A stretch of DNA of 64,000 bases, from positions 1,984,001-2,048,000 of the forward strand of contig NZ_PDJF01000001.1 of the NCBI RefSeq assembly GCF_002563965.1. Direction: 5' to 3'. The notes under the pieces are model-generated. The model was not told where the DNA came from, searched no databases, and saw only the letters and a list, made by a program, of their open reading frames with translations. Of the stretch, positions 24,899 through 35,213 are shown piece by piece. Each line of letters opens with the position of its first letter. The first letter of the stretch is position 1. The translations under genes were made by a program, and so were the position numbers. Source of the stretch: Corynebacterium renale (GTDB taxonomy: Bacteria; Actinomycetota; Actinomycetes; Mycobacteriales; Mycobacteriaceae).

Positions 24899-27739
24899 CT
24901 AGAGCATTTCCGCGAGGAATTGTCCGGTATAGGAGCCCTTGACTTTAGCCACATCCTCAGGGGTTCCCTGTGCCACTACTGTGCCGCCTCCGGCGCCACC
25001 TTCTGGCCCCATGTCGATGATCCAGTCCGCACACTTAATCACATCCAGGTTGTGCTCGATGATGATGACTGAATTGCCCTTATCTACGAGTCCTTGAATC
25101 ACCAAGAGTAACTTGCGAATATCTTCGAAGTGCAACCCAGTTGTGGGCTCGTCCAAGATGTAGATTGTTCGCCCATTAGAGCGTTTCTGCAGTTCCGATG
25201 CCAACTTCACGCGCTGGGCTTCACCGCCGGAAAGCGTCGTGGCTGCTTGGCCGAGGCGAACGTATCCCAAACCGACCTCGACGAGCGTGTTGAGGAAACG
25301 ATGGATCGATTGGATGGATTCGAAGAATTCAGCGGCCTCGCCAATAGGCATGTTCAGCACTTCGGCAATGTTCTTGCCTTTGTACTTGACCTCAAGGGTT
25401 TCACGGTTATAGCGCTGGCCTTGACACACTTCGCACGGCACATACACGTCCGGCAAGAAATTCATCTCGATTTTCAGCGTGCCGTCGCCTTGGCAAGCTT
25501 CACAGCGCCCGCCTTTGACGTTGAATGAGAAGCGCCCTGGTTTGTAACCACGCACCTTGGCCTCGGGCGTTTCCGCAAAAAGATTGCGAATCTTGTCAAA
25601 GACGCCCGTGTACGTAGCCGGGTTGGAGCGTGGCGTGCGGCCGATTGGCGACTGGTCCACCTGAACAAGCTTGTCCAAGTTGTCGAGGCCGTCAACGCGA
25701 CGTGCCCGTCCTGGCACCTGCCGGGCGCGATTGAGCTCGTTGGCAAGCACCTTAGCCAGAATCTGGTTGACCAGCGTCGATTTACCTGACCCCGAGACAC
25801 CGGTCACGCACGTAAGGACTCCCAATGGGAACGTAACGTCAATGCCTTTGAGGTTGTTTTCCCGTGCGCCGACAACCGTCAGGCAACGATCTTTATCAAT
25901 GTCGCGACGATGGTCTGGCACGCCAATCTTCTTTTTGCCCGACAGATAGGCGCCCGTCAGCGAATCCTCTGCTTCAAGTAAACCCTTTGGCTTTCCTTGG
26001 TAAACGATCTCTCCGCCGTATTCGCCGGCACGCGGGCCCACGTCGACAATGTAATCTGCCTTGCGAATCGTATCCTCATCGTGCTCGACCACAATGAGCG
26101 TGTTTCCCAAATCTCGGAGATTCTCCAAGGTCTTAATAAGCCTCTGATTGTCTCGCTGGTGCAGCCCGATGGATGGTTCGTCCAGAACATAGAGAACGCC
26201 AGCAAGACCGGAACCAATCTGAGTCGCTAGTCGGATACGCTGGGCCTCACCACCAGATAGGGTCCCTGCGGCACGATTAAGTGTGAGGTATTCCAAGCCG
26301 ACGTCGAGTAAGAAGTGAAGGCGCGCTTGGATCTCCTTGAGGACTGCACCGGCGATAATCTCCTCGCGGTGGCCAAGCTTGAGATCGTCGAGATATGCCG
26401 AGGCATCCACAATGGACAGCTCGGTAAGACCTGCAATACTAAGTTCTCGACCTTCCTGGTTGCTCAAGCGAACTGCGAGAATTTCTGGCTTGAGGCGGGT
26501 ACCACCGCATGTTGGGCATGGAATCTCACGGGTGTACGCAAGATAACGCTCCTTAGCGTGTTCGCTTTCTGCTTGTTCGAGTTTGCGGTGGAGGTATCCT
26601 TTCACGCCTTCGAATGGTGCTGTCCACGAGCGTTGGCGGCCGAAGCGGTTTTTGTAGCGCACGGACACCTTTGTCGAAGTGCCGTTAATCAGCGCTTTCC
26701 GGTCTTTAGCGCTCAGTTCTGAATACGGCGTCTGAGGATCGAATCCAAGCTCCTTTGCCAGAGCCTCAATCAAGGTGAAGAAGTACTTTTTATTAGGGCT
26801 AGAGTTCCAGGGCTGCACCGAGTTGACTACTGGGGCGTCTGGGTCCGGGATCAGTAGGTCTTCATCGATTTCGATGGTGGTGCCCAACCCGTCGCAGGCA
26901 GGGCACGCGCCGTAGGGGTTGTTGAAGGAAAATGAACGTGGCTCGAGCTCATCAATGTCCAAAATGTGGCCGTTCGGGCAAGCCATTTTTTCCGAGTACG
27001 GGATGAACCGGTTTTCTTCCCTCTTTACGTAATCGATGACCACGAGGCCGTCGGCAAGCTTTAAAGCAGTTTCCACAGAATCCGTCAAGCGCTGCTTCTG
27101 TGAATCCTTGACCTGGAGGCGGTCCACGACCACGTCAATATTGTGCTTAATCTGCTTTTTCAGCTTCGGCGGGTCGGATAGCTGGTACGTTTCCCCATCC
27201 ACGTTCACACGAGCAAAACCTTGGGAAGCCAAGTCCTCAAAAAGATCGACAAATTCGCCTTTTCGGGTGCGAACCACTGGCGCCAACACCTGAAATTTTT
27301 CGCCCTCTTCGCCAGCAAGTACGGAGTCTACGATTTGCTGCGGAGTCTGACGCGCGATTGGTTCGTCGCACTTAGGACAATGCGCGGTACCTGCGCGAGA
27401 GAAAAGGAGTCGGAGGTAATCGTAGACTTCAGTGATGGTGCCTACGGTCGATCGCGGGTTGCGGTTAGTAGACTTTTGGTCGATGGAAACCGCTGGTGAA
27501 AGCCCTTCAATAAAATCTACGTCTGGCTTGTCCATCTGGCCAAGGAACATACGCGCATAGGACGATAAAGACTCAATGTACCTGCGTTGGCCTTCGGCAA
27601 AGATGGTGTCAAAGGCAAGCGAAGATTTACCCGAGCCAGATAAACCAGTAAAGACGACCATCGCGTCGCGCGGTAGGTCAACGTCTACTCCCTTGAGGTT
27701 ATGCTCGCGTGCTCCACGTACTATGAGGCGTTCTGCCAC
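24899..27739 (-). CDS. uvrA: excinuclease ABC subunit A
   Basis: A 946-residue DNA-damage sensor of nucleotide excision repair. It has two ABC ATPase modules: Walker [15 protein letters not shown] near the N-terminus and [15 protein letters not shown] at about residue 650, each with an LSGGEAQR signature. It carries CxxC zinc motifs ([28 protein letters not shown]). The start is GTG 27739 ([14 protein letters not shown]) with AAGGA 8 nt upstream; the longer frame from ATG 27772 has no such site and adds 11 unconserved residues. Diverges from the MBL gene; the 269 bp between (27740-28008) show no clear LexA box. Confidence 0.97.
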   Translation of the reverse strand: MAERLIVRGAREHNLKGVDVDLPRDAMVVFTGLSGSGKSSLAFDTIFAEGQRRYIESLSSYARMFLGQMDKPDVDFIEGLSPAVSIDQKSTNRNPRSTVGTITEVYDYLRLLFSRAGTAHCPKCDEPIARQTPQQIVDSVLAGEEGEKFQVLAPVVRTRKGEFVDLFEDLASQGFARVNVDGETYQLSDPPKLKKQIKHNIDVVVDRLQVKDSQKQRLTDSVETALKLADGLVVIDYVKREENRFIPYSEKMACPNGHILDIDELEPRSFSFNNPYGACPACDGLGTTIEIDEDLLIPDPDAPVVNSVQPWNSSPNKKYFFTLIEALAKELGFDPQTPYSELSAKDRKALINGTSTKVSVRYKNRFGRQRSWTAPFEGVKGYLHRKLEQAESEHAKERYLAYTREIPCPTCGGTRLKPEILAVRLSNQEGRELSIAGLTELSIVDASAYLDDLKLGHREEIIAGAVLKEIQARLHFLLDVGLEYLTLNRAAGTLSGGEAQRIRLATQIGSGLAGVLYVLDEPSIGLHQRDNQRLIKTLENLRDLGNTLIVVEHDEDTIRKADYIVDVGPRAGEYGGEIVYQGKPKGLLEAEDSLTGAYLSGKKKIGVPDHRRDIDKDRCLTVVGARENNLKGIDVTFPLGVLTCVTGVSGSGKSTLVNQILAKVLANELNRARQVPGRARRVDGLDNLDKLVQVDQSPIGRTPRSNPATYTGVFDKIRNLFAETPEAKVRGYKPGRFSFNVKGGRCEACQGDGTLKIEMNFLPDVYVPCEVCQGQRYNRETLEVKYKGKNIAEVLNMPIGEAAEFFESIQSIHRFLNTLVEVGLGYVRLGQAATTLSGGEAQRVKLASELQKRSNGRTIYILDEPTTGLHFEDIRKLLLVIQGLVDKGNSVIIIEHNLDVIKCADWIIDMGPEGGAGGGTVVAQGTPEDVAKVKGSYTGQFLAEML

Positions 27740-28008
27740 GATATTTTTCCTTAAACTTCTGTTGTAGTGCACGTTCTCGACGCGCGTGCTTTATCAATTA
27801 ATGCGGACGCCAACCACCGGATGCGGAGTTCCCGACCATCCAATCGCGATGGCGATATCCTGCCCAGGATACGCCACTGCCTCACCGACTGCAGCCGTCT
27901 ATAACTACCTGTGCAACGTCGACTCCACAGTTACCCTTTCGAACATACCAACGAAGTGCACGAATTGCATGCACATCATCAAAAGAAACGAATCGCTACA
28001 GTGGTGGC

Positions 28009-28611
28009 ATGGCTCAAGAACTAACACTCCATTCTGTATCCGTCTCCGAGATGGACAACAACTGCTACCTCCTCTGCGGCGATGGCGAAGGTTTGCTTAT
28101 CGACGCTGCCGACAACGCCGACAAGCTACTGACTATGGCAGAAGACGCGGGCGTGAAAATTACTAAAGTACTGACTACCCACCGGCACGCAGACCATACA
28201 CGCGCGCTAGAAGAAATCCTAGAAAAGACGGGCGCTACCCACTACGCCCCATTTCTTGATAGCCCTGCGCTGCCAGCCCCAGTGGACGTCGAGCTTGACC
28301 ACGGGGAAGTAATTACGCATGCAGGTGTGGAACTGCCGGTTATTATCCTTCGTGGCCACACCCCTGGCGGGGCTGCAGTTTCGACTGTCATTGATGACAC
28401 GCCTCATATTTTCGTAGGCGACAGCCTCTTTCCCGGCGGCCTCGGCAAGACCACGTCCGATAGTGACTTCGTACGCCTATTTAACGACGTCAAGACTCGA
28501 ATCTTTGACGAGTTCCCCGATGAGACCATCGTTCACCCAGGCCACGGCGCTTCAACTACGTTGGGGGCGGAGCGCCCTCACTTGGAGACCTGGTGGGAAC
28601 GCCGCTGGTAA
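28009..28611 (+). CDS. MBL-fold metallohydrolase, glyoxalase II-like
   Basis: A 200-residue metallo-beta-lactamase-fold protein. The metal motif is THRHADHT (HxHxDH, about residues 56-63), with further ligands in LRGHTPGG (H about 119), VGDSLFPGG (D about 139) and HPGHG (H about 180). That set matches hydroxyacylglutathione hydrolase-like enzymes, which split thioesters; actinobacteria use mycothiol, so a mycothiol thioester is possible. Located between uvrA and uvrB as in mycobacteria. No Shine-Dalgarno; TACAGT (27997-28002) ends 6 nt before ATG, so it is probably leaderless. Confidence 0.9.
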   Translation: MAQELTLHSVSVSEMDNNCYLLCGDGEGLLIDAADNADKLLTMAEDAGVKITKVLTTHRHADHTRALEEILEKTGATHYAPFLDSPALPAPVDVELDHGEVITHAGVELPVIILRGHTPGGAAVSTVIDDTPHIFVGDSLFPGGLGKTTSDSDFVRLFNDVKTRIFDEFPDETIVHPGHGASTTLGAERPHLETWWERRW

Positions 28612-28729
28612 ACCTGACATACCTTGTATATCTTGTGTCCCTTACCACCTGTAGTGTCGGCGAAAACTTTCAAAAGTCTGTAAAGTTGTTGGGACATTCG
28701 TAACGAAGCTCGAAGGAGAGCAGATCATC

Positions 28730-29644
28730 ATGATTCGTAAGATTGCACGTCCACTACTGGCTTCCGTGTACGTTGTTGAGGGCGCTGATGCCCTGATTAA
28801 CACCAACAAGCATGTTGAAGGTACGGAAGCGGTTCTCAACCGAGTTCGCGGGCTACTCCCCCGCACGTACGCACGCCAGGTCCCGCAAGACGCGGAGCTG
28901 GTTACTCGTGTTCTCGGTGGCACGAAGGTCGGCGCTGGTTCCCTTCTTGCACTGGGCAAGGCGCCTCGCCTCTCCGCAACGGTGTTGGCATTGACCACTG
29001 TTCCTACTCTGCTCGGAGAGTACGCTTTCTGGGAGACTCAGGATGAGGATAAGAAGTCCGAACGCCGCACCGGCTTCCTCGCCCACCTTGGGCTTCTCGG
29101 TGGCGTCGCAATCACTGCAGCTGATACCGAAGGCAAGCCTGGACTGAAGTGGCGCGCAGAGAATGCAGCTAAGCAAACCGGTAAGAAGGTCCAAGCTGCT
29201 CTTCCTACTAAGTCTGAGACAGAGAAGTTCACCGACAACGTTTCTTCCTGGTTTAGCGATACCGCACAAGACGCGAAAGACTTCGCCCAAGACGCGAAGA
29301 ATTACGTGGAAGACAACAAGGATGACTGGGCCGACGCTGCACGGGAGGGCGCACAGAAGGTTGGCTCCACAATCTCTGGTTACGCCCAGCAAGCCAAGGA
29401 CTTCTTCGAAGACAACTCTGAGGATTGGCTGAAAGCTGCTCAATCCAACGCGAAGACTGCGAAGAAGAAGGTAGTTAAGGCTGCTGGTAAGGCACAAGAC
29501 AAGGCCGATGAGGCGCTTGAGAAAGCACAGGACGCCTCTGGTCGCGCTGCAAAGAAGGCTGATAAGAGGGCTAACAAGTTGCAGAAGCAGGCCGATAAGG
29601 CCCTCGGCAAGGCTCAGAAGAAGTTGAAGAACGTCTCCTTGTAA
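28730..29644 (+). CDS. DoxX-like membrane protein with long amphipathic helical tail
   Basis: A 304-residue protein. Residues about 1-135 resemble the DoxX/TQO small-subunit family (ARPLLASVYVVEGADAL, GTKVGAGSLLALGKAPRL, membrane helices). From about 145 it becomes highly charged and Ala/Lys-rich with repeated DTAQDAKDF / QDAKNYVEDN / QQAKDFFEDN units and a lysine-rich end, like LEA or apolipoprotein-type amphipathic helices. GAAGGAG precedes ATG 28730. It stands alone with a terminator behind it. The function of the tail is unknown; it may bind the inner membrane face or polyanions. Confidence 0.85.
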   Translation: MIRKIARPLLASVYVVEGADALINTNKHVEGTEAVLNRVRGLLPRTYARQVPQDAELVTRVLGGTKVGAGSLLALGKAPRLSATVLALTTVPTLLGEYAFWETQDEDKKSERRTGFLAHLGLLGGVAITAADTEGKPGLKWRAENAAKQTGKKVQAALPTKSETEKFTDNVSSWFSDTAQDAKDFAQDAKNYVEDNKDDWADAAREGAQKVGSTISGYAQQAKDFFEDNSEDWLKAAQSNAKTAKKKVVKAAGKAQDKADEALEKAQDASGRAAKKADKRANKLQKQADKALGKAQKKLKNVSL

Positions 29645-29660
29645 GCCTTTTCCTCAGGTG

Positions 29661-29690
29661 GTGGTGCCCGGATACGGGTGCCACCATTTT
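29661..29690 (+). terminator. intrinsic terminator after the DoxX-like gene
   Basis: gtggtgcccg / cgggtgccac, a 10-bp stem (two G-U pairs) with a 4-nt loop, followed by attttttat. Classic Rho-independent form, 16 nt past the stop. Confidence 0.85.
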
Positions 29691-29746
29691 TTATGTATGG
29701 TGGTTCTTCTTCCCCACTGCTGTAGGTATTTGAAAGGTGTCTTGTT

Positions 29747-32008
29747 GTGAGCGAATCGAACGCCCCATCCTCCCGCAACGACAACGAGTCGGAGCTCCGA
29801 GCTGAACAGCGGTATGTGGATATGCTTTTCCGCCGGCTCGATGCCGAAGTATCGGAAGCACAGCGGAAACTCAGCGAGGTTGAGCTCAATATAGATCCCG
29901 CTAATCCTAAGGCGGAGGCGCTAGTCCAACGTGAGACTGAATACCATGCCTTGAATGCAAAGCTAGATAAACTCACGGTCGCCCAAATGGGTCTCGTTTT
30001 TGGACGGATCGATGTTGAAGATCCTCACGGTTACGGTGATAATCCAGTACCAGAAAAACCGGGCCTAGACCGGCGCTACGTGGGTCGATTAGGTCTTGAT
30101 GACCGTGACGACAATTATCGCACTCTCCTGCTGGATTGGCGAGCACCCCAAGCACGCCCGTTCTACCTGGCTACCACTGCGCACCCTGAAGGCGTTCATC
30201 TAAGGCGCAACATCCGGATGAAGTCCCGCGACGTCGTCGCCATCAATGACGAGCATTTAGCCGCCGTTGAACACATCAATGACGACGCTTTGGCCAATGT
30301 TGGCTCAGAAGCCGCACTTCGCTTCGCCATGAACCGTGCCCGTACTGATCGAATGCACAGTATCGTCGAAACGATTCAGCGTGAACAGGACACTATTATT
30401 CGGGATCAGCATCGTGGCGTCATGGTTGTGGAAGGTGGGCCGGGCACGGGCAAGACCGCTGTTGCACTCCACCGCGTGGCTTATTTGCTCTACACGTGGC
30501 GGGAACAATTGTCGGCTCAGGGCGTTCTGATTATAGGGCCTAACAGCACGTTCTTGGACTACATTTCCCATGTGCTTCCAGAGTTGGGTGAGACTGGTGT
30601 GGTCCTGTCTACCGTCAGTGGCCTCTACCCCGGCGTAGATGGGACGATTGAGGACTCCCTACTGACCCAGGAAATCAAGGGCAGTGCTGAAATGGTAACA
30701 ATTCTGAAAGAAGCCGTCCGCGATTACCAATTGGTGCCAGAAACTCCGGAGACGCTGCGTGTTGACTCTTTGGCGCTCACAGTATCCCCTCAGATGGTTG
30801 CGAAAGCTCGTACTAGGGCTAGGAGAAGCCGTCGGCCACACAATGAGGCCCGCGCCGTTTTCCAGGACTCGTTCCTCGACGGTTTGGCCGAGCATATGGC
30901 GGACGTTATTGGTAGAGATCCGCTCGGCGGGAAAAACTTGCTCAGCGTTGCTGATGTGGATCAGTTGCATGACGATCTCGCGGAAGAGACCGTCGTGAAG
31001 CAATTCATGGACGAGCAGTGGCCGGAACTCACTCCGGAGAAAGCTCTTGAAGACCTCTTGACTGACCGTGCCCGCATTGCTCGCGCTGCCGCGGGATATG
31101 ATGCGGAAACTCAAGAGGCGCTCTACCGTGAAGGATTCACCGGTTGGTCTACGTCGGATGCTGCGCTTCTCGACGAACTCGCTGTTCTGATTGGCGTGGA
31201 GGATGAGGAAGAGAAGCGGAAGGCTGCCGAAAAGGAGCGTCGTAGGCTCGTCGAAGAGGCGCAAGACGCGTTGGATATTTTGCAGGGCTCGGCCAACACT
31301 GACAACGACGACGATGCGTTCGAGGCCGAATATTTAGGCGCCTATGACTTGATCGACGCCGAATCGCTTGCCGCACGACATGAGCGGACTGACTATCGCT
31401 CGACGGCACAGCGCGCGGCCGCAGACCGTAATTGGGCTTATGGTCACGTGATTGTGGATGAAGCTCAAGAGCTCACCCCGATGGAGTGGCGTATGGTATT
31501 CCGGCGCTCCCCTGCTAGGTGGATGACGCTTGTAGGCGATACGGCGCAGACGGGTGCACCCGCAGGTGTGGATACCTGGGCGGAGGCTTTGGAACCGTTC
31601 GTGGCAGATCGGTTCCGGGTACACCAATTGACGGTAAATTACCGTACCCCGCAAGAGATCATGGATGTGGCGCAGCGGTACGGAAGCCTCCTTGCACCGG
31701 ACGCCGGCCCCACTACCAGTATCCGGGCGGTCCCTGATGCGGTGCGCTGGGTCTCACCCGATACTTCTCCGGAGGAGATTGTGGCACAGTTCAACGCAGC
31801 AGACCCTCAACGCAGCACAATTGTCATTGGTCCTGACAATGTTCATGGCGTTAAGGGTCTGGAATTCGATCACGTCATTATCGTAGACGCTGATCAGATT
31901 GTGGCGCAGTCACCGCAAGGTCTTAATGACCTGTATGTTGCGTTGACTCGGGCAACGCAGACGCTGACAATCGTAGGCACGTTACCCGAGGTCGAGGGCG
32001 AGAATTAG
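29747..32008 (+). CDS. HelD/HelR-type UvrD-like ATPase
   Basis: A 753-residue superfamily 1 helicase-like protein. A coiled-coil N-terminus (about 15-75, LRAEQRYVDMLFRRLDAEV) comes before the split ATPase: Walker A GGPGTGKTAVALHR (about 227-240), VDEAQELTPMEWR (about 570), and the late motifs VHGVKGLEFDHVIIVD and LYVALTRAT. N-terminal coiled coil plus UvrD-like core is the layout of HelD, which frees stalled RNA polymerase; actinobacterial HelR members also protect against rifampicin. Assignment to HelR is by family layout only. The start is GTG 29747 after GAAAGGTG. The stop overlaps the convergent Usp gene by 4 bp. Confidence 0.88.
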   Translation: MSESNAPSSRNDNESELRAEQRYVDMLFRRLDAEVSEAQRKLSEVELNIDPANPKAEALVQRETEYHALNAKLDKLTVAQMGLVFGRIDVEDPHGYGDNPVPEKPGLDRRYVGRLGLDDRDDNYRTLLLDWRAPQARPFYLATTAHPEGVHLRRNIRMKSRDVVAINDEHLAAVEHINDDALANVGSEAALRFAMNRARTDRMHSIVETIQREQDTIIRDQHRGVMVVEGGPGTGKTAVALHRVAYLLYTWREQLSAQGVLIIGPNSTFLDYISHVLPELGETGVVLSTVSGLYPGVDGTIEDSLLTQEIKGSAEMVTILKEAVRDYQLVPETPETLRVDSLALTVSPQMVAKARTRARRSRRPHNEARAVFQDSFLDGLAEHMADVIGRDPLGGKNLLSVADVDQLHDDLAEETVVKQFMDEQWPELTPEKALEDLLTDRARIARAAAGYDAETQEALYREGFTGWSTSDAALLDELAVLIGVEDEEEKRKAAEKERRRLVEEAQDALDILQGSANTDNDDDAFEAEYLGAYDLIDAESLAARHERTDYRSTAQRAAADRNWAYGHVIVDEAQELTPMEWRMVFRRSPARWMTLVGDTAQTGAPAGVDTWAEALEPFVADRFRVHQLTVNYRTPQEIMDVAQRYGSLLAPDAGPTTSIRAVPDAVRWVSPDTSPEEIVAQFNAADPQRSTIVIGPDNVHGVKGLEFDHVIIVDADQIVAQSPQGLNDLYVALTRATQTLTIVGTLPEVEGEN

Positions 32009-32445
32009 CCGACGGTGTGCACAATCATGACGTCGCAATCGGACTGACGGGCAACATCAGCAGGTACGGAGCCCAAAAGGCGGCCGGTCAGGGAGTTGAT
32101 GCCACGGTTACCGACGACGAGTAGTTCGGCGTCAACTTCCTTGACAATCTCCATAAGCGCCTGAACTGGAGTCCCACGGCGAATCTTGGTTTCGACGGTT
32201 TTCGCCCACTGTTCTGCGAATTCCTTAGCCGCGTCGAGGTTCTTCTGCGCGGTATCATCACCCAAAACGGTGACGGAATCCTGGCGCAAAGTCTTAGATG
32301 CTTCTTCTTCAGACTCGTAGTAAGCGCTGCCAATAATCAGTGTGGCATCGAAAGCTGCTGCCATCTTGGCTGCGCGTTCAACTGCGAGGAGCGAAGACTT
32401 CGTTCCATCAGTACCAACAACGATATTGCTATAGTAGTCGCTCAT
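32005..32445 (-). CDS. universal stress protein, ATP-binding type
   Basis: A 146-residue single-domain UspA protein. The nucleotide motif G-2X-G-9X-G(S/T) is complete (GNRGINSLTGRLLGS, about residues 113-127), so ATP binding is expected. AGGGAGG lies before ATG 32445. It is followed convergently by the HelD-like gene with a 4-bp overlap. A second Usp gene lies 90 bp upstream on the same strand. Confidence 0.92.
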   Translation of the reverse strand: MSDYYSNIVVGTDGTKSSLLAVERAAKMAAAFDATLIIGSAYYESEEEASKTLRQDSVTVLGDDTAQKNLDAAKEFAEQWAKTVETKIRRGTPVQALMEIVKEVDAELLVVGNRGINSLTGRLLGSVPADVARQSDCDVMIVHTVG

Positions 32446-32535
32446 TGAGCCTCCCTTTAAGACGATTCGAATCAGTGCTCATCATACCAAGCACTACCTC
32501 GAGGTAGCGAAGATACGTACAGCGGAAAACGAGAT

Positions 32536-32988
32536 TTAGCTTACAGCGCTCTGCGTGTTGACAATCATCACGTCAACTGGCGACCGGCGCGCGACACCGG
32601 TAGGGATGTTTCCGAAAATTCGGCCCGAAAAACTGCGGATGCCTTGGTTACCTAGGACAAGAACTTCTGCGCCTTCTTCCAAGCACGTCTCGGTCAGTAC
32701 GTTGACTGGTGAACCCGCAACCTTGCGCAGGACCACGTTCTTTGCGCCTTCGTCGAGGGCTACTGCTTCGGCTTCCTTCAAGTATTCGTCAGCCGTCTGG
32801 TCGCCGACGACCGGAGCCGACGTGCCTTCGATTGTAGGACTCGACAAGACGGAATGACTGTTGCGGTTATAAGCGCAAATAATGACCAGTTTTGCCTCGT
32901 ATGCAGCAGCCAAACTTGCAGCGCGTCGCACGGCGTAAAGGGCGGTCTCGGACCCGTCAGCGCCTACGGCGATGGATGTGTACTTCAC
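32536..32988 (-). CDS. universal stress protein, variant nucleotide motif
   Basis: A 150-residue UspA-family protein related to the downstream copy. The nucleotide loop reads GNQGIRSFSGRIFGN, so the last Ser/Thr of the usual motif is Asn; ATP binding may be weaker. The start is GTG 32988 after AAGGAG. Only 17 bp separate it from uvrB, so it is probably cotranscribed with that repair gene. Confidence 0.9.
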   Translation of the reverse strand: MKYTSIAVGADGSETALYAVRRAASLAAAYEAKLVIICAYNRNSHSVLSSPTIEGTSAPVVGDQTADEYLKEAEAVALDEGAKNVVLRKVAGSPVNVLTETCLEEGAEVLVLGNQGIRSFSGRIFGNIPTGVARRSPVDVMIVNTQSAVS

Positions 32989-33005
32989 GTTTTTCTCCTT
33001 GTTGC

Positions 33006-35099
33006 TTAAATGCCTGCTTCTTTCATACCACGGAGTTCCTTTTTCAGGTCGGATATCTCATCGCGGAGACGTCCAGCAAGCTCGAACTTGAGGTCCTTTG
33101 CTGCAGCGACCATCTGGGCGGTCATGTCGTCGATGAGTTTTTGGACTTCATCCTGGTTCATAGAAGCGGTATCAGGCTTATCGACGAGCGCCGCATCAGC
33201 TGCTGCCGTAGTAGCAGTATCGTCACGCTCGTATACTTCATCCAAGATGTCCGCGATTTTCTTGCGCAAAGGCTGCGGATCGATGCCGTGTTCTTCGTTG
33301 TACGCAATCTGTTTTTCGCGGCGTCGTTCCGTCTCGTCTATTGCGTATTGCATGGAATCCGTAATCTTGTCGGCATACATGATGACCTCGCCAGAGACGT
33401 TACGTGCGGCGCGACCAATCGTCTGGATGAGGGAACGCTCGGAACGCAGGAAGCCCTCTTTGTCCGCATCCAGAATTGCGACTAGGGAGACCTCCGGAAG
33501 GTCTAAGCCCTCGCGCAGGAGGTTGATGCCCACAAGGACGTCGTATTCACCGAGGCGCAGTTGCCGGAGCAACTCAACACGCTGCAAAGTGTCGATGTCC
33601 GAGTGCAGGTACCTGACTTTCACCCCGTGTTCTAGCAGGTAGTCAGTGAGATCCTCTGCCATTTTCTTGGTCAAGGTGGTGACGAGAACACGCTCGTTCT
33701 TTTCGGTGCGCTCGCGGATCTCGCCGATGAGGTCGTCAATCTGACCCTTAGTAGGTTTGACGGTAATTTTCGGATCAACTAGGCCGGTTGGGCGGATTAC
33801 CTGCTCTACGAACTCTCCACCAGCTGCAGCCATCTCATAGTCGCCCGGCGTTGCCGAAAGATATACGGTCTGGCCTACCCGATCTTCGAATTCATCGAAG
33901 GTTAGTGGCCGGTTGTCCAGTGCCGATGGCAAACGGAAGCCGAATTCCACCAAGTTGCGCTTGCGCGACATGTCGCCTTCGTACATGCCACCAATCTGTG
34001 GGACGGTCACGTGGGACTCGTCAATGATGGTCAGAAAGTCTTCCGGAAAATAATCGATTAAGCAGGCTGGAGCACTTCCCGCTTCACGACCATCGATGTG
34101 GCGTGAGTAGTTCTCAATCCCGGAGCAGAAACCGACCTGCTGGATCATCTCCAGGTCGTATTCAGTGCGCATGCGCAAACGCTGCGCTTCGAGGAGCTTG
34201 CCGCGGTTCTCCAAGTCTGCCAACCGGTCTTCAAGCTCAGCCTTGATATCCGCGATCGCCTTTTCCATGCGCTCTGGCCCTGCGACGTAGTGCGTGGCAG
34301 GGAAGATACGGATTTCATCAACTTGTCGGATTACGTCGCCTGTCAGCGGGTGTATGTAGTAGAGCGAGTCAATCTCGTCGCCGAAGAACTCTACACGCAC
34401 GGCAACTTCTTCATAGGCGGGGATGATGTCTACAACGTCGCCCTTAACGCGGAAGGCCCCGCGTTCTAGCGAGTAGTCGTTGCGGTCGTACTGGACGTCG
34501 ACAAGCAGGCGAAGGAAACGGTCCCGCTCCACTTCCTCACCGACGCGCAACACGATAGAACGGTCCAGGTAAGACTGCGGCGTACCCAAGCCATAGATGC
34601 AGGAGACAGAGCTTACGACGACGACGTCGCGACGCGAGAGCAACGCCGAGGTCGCAGCGTGCCGCAAACGCTCCACGTCCTCGTTGATTGAAGAATCCTT
34701 TTCAATGTAAGTATCCGTCTGCGCGATGTACGCTTCGGGCTGGTAGTAGTCGTAATAGCTGACGAAGTATTCCACTGCGTTATTCGGCAGAAGCTGCTTG
34801 AGCTCGTTTGCCAACTGTGCAGCCAACGTCTTATTCGGCGCCATGACTAAGGTCGGTCGCTGCTGTTTTTCAATCAACCATGCGGCGGTCGCCGACTTAC
34901 CTGTACCGGTGGCACCGAGCAGAACTACGTCTGATTCACCCCGATTCAAGCGCTCGTCTAATTCTTTAATAGCCTGCGGCTGGTCACCGGCAGGTTGGTA
35001 TTCAGAGATGACTTCAAATTGGGCGTCAGTACGCTCCACCTCACCGACGGGACGGAACTCAGAATGTGACAATACGGGATGTTCAGCAGCAAAAGCCAT
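33006..35099 (-). CDS. uvrB: excinuclease ABC subunit B
   Basis: A 697-residue damage-verifying helicase of nucleotide excision repair. It has Walker [15 protein letters not shown] (about 64-77), the beta-hairpin region [10 protein letters not shown], the DExH-like box TIIDESHV, helicase motif [11 protein letters not shown] and a C-terminal UVR domain ([20 protein letters not shown]) that contacts UvrC. The start was taken at ATG 35099 (MAFAAEHP): TACAGT on the minus strand (35107-35112) ends 7 nt before it, which suggests a leaderless transcript. GTG 35108 would overlap that box. Confidence 0.96.
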   Translation of the reverse strand: MAFAAEHPVLSHSEFRPVGEVERTDAQFEVISEYQPAGDQPQAIKELDERLNRGESDVVLLGATGTGKSATAAWLIEKQQRPTLVMAPNKTLAAQLANELKQLLPNNAVEYFVSYYDYYQPEAYIAQTDTYIEKDSSINEDVERLRHAATSALLSRRDVVVVSSVSCIYGLGTPQSYLDRSIVLRVGEEVERDRFLRLLVDVQYDRNDYSLERGAFRVKGDVVDIIPAYEEVAVRVEFFGDEIDSLYYIHPLTGDVIRQVDEIRIFPATHYVAGPERMEKAIADIKAELEDRLADLENRGKLLEAQRLRMRTEYDLEMIQQVGFCSGIENYSRHIDGREAGSAPACLIDYFPEDFLTIIDESHVTVPQIGGMYEGDMSRKRNLVEFGFRLPSALDNRPLTFDEFEDRVGQTVYLSATPGDYEMAAAGGEFVEQVIRPTGLVDPKITVKPTKGQIDDLIGEIRERTEKNERVLVTTLTKKMAEDLTDYLLEHGVKVRYLHSDIDTLQRVELLRQLRLGEYDVLVGINLLREGLDLPEVSLVAILDADKEGFLRSERSLIQTIGRAARNVSGEVIMYADKITDSMQYAIDETERRREKQIAYNEEHGIDPQPLRKKIADILDEVYERDDTATTAAADAALVDKPDTASMNQDEVQKLIDDMTAQMVAAAKDLKFELAGRLRDEISDLKKELRGMKEAGI

Positions 35100-35213
35100 G
35101 GGGTCCACTGTAGCCGTTTTTTACACGCTATCGAGGTGGGAACCAATCCGGGGATGCGCACCGTCAAACTCTTAAGTCCAATACTTCAACCTTCGACCTC
35201 ACAGGAGTATCGC

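Noticed and set aside
27934..27960. LexA (SOS) box upstream of uvrA/MBL: tcgaacata
   Set aside because: Only one half-site is present; the other half does not match TGTTCGA, and it is about 200 bp from the uvrA start.
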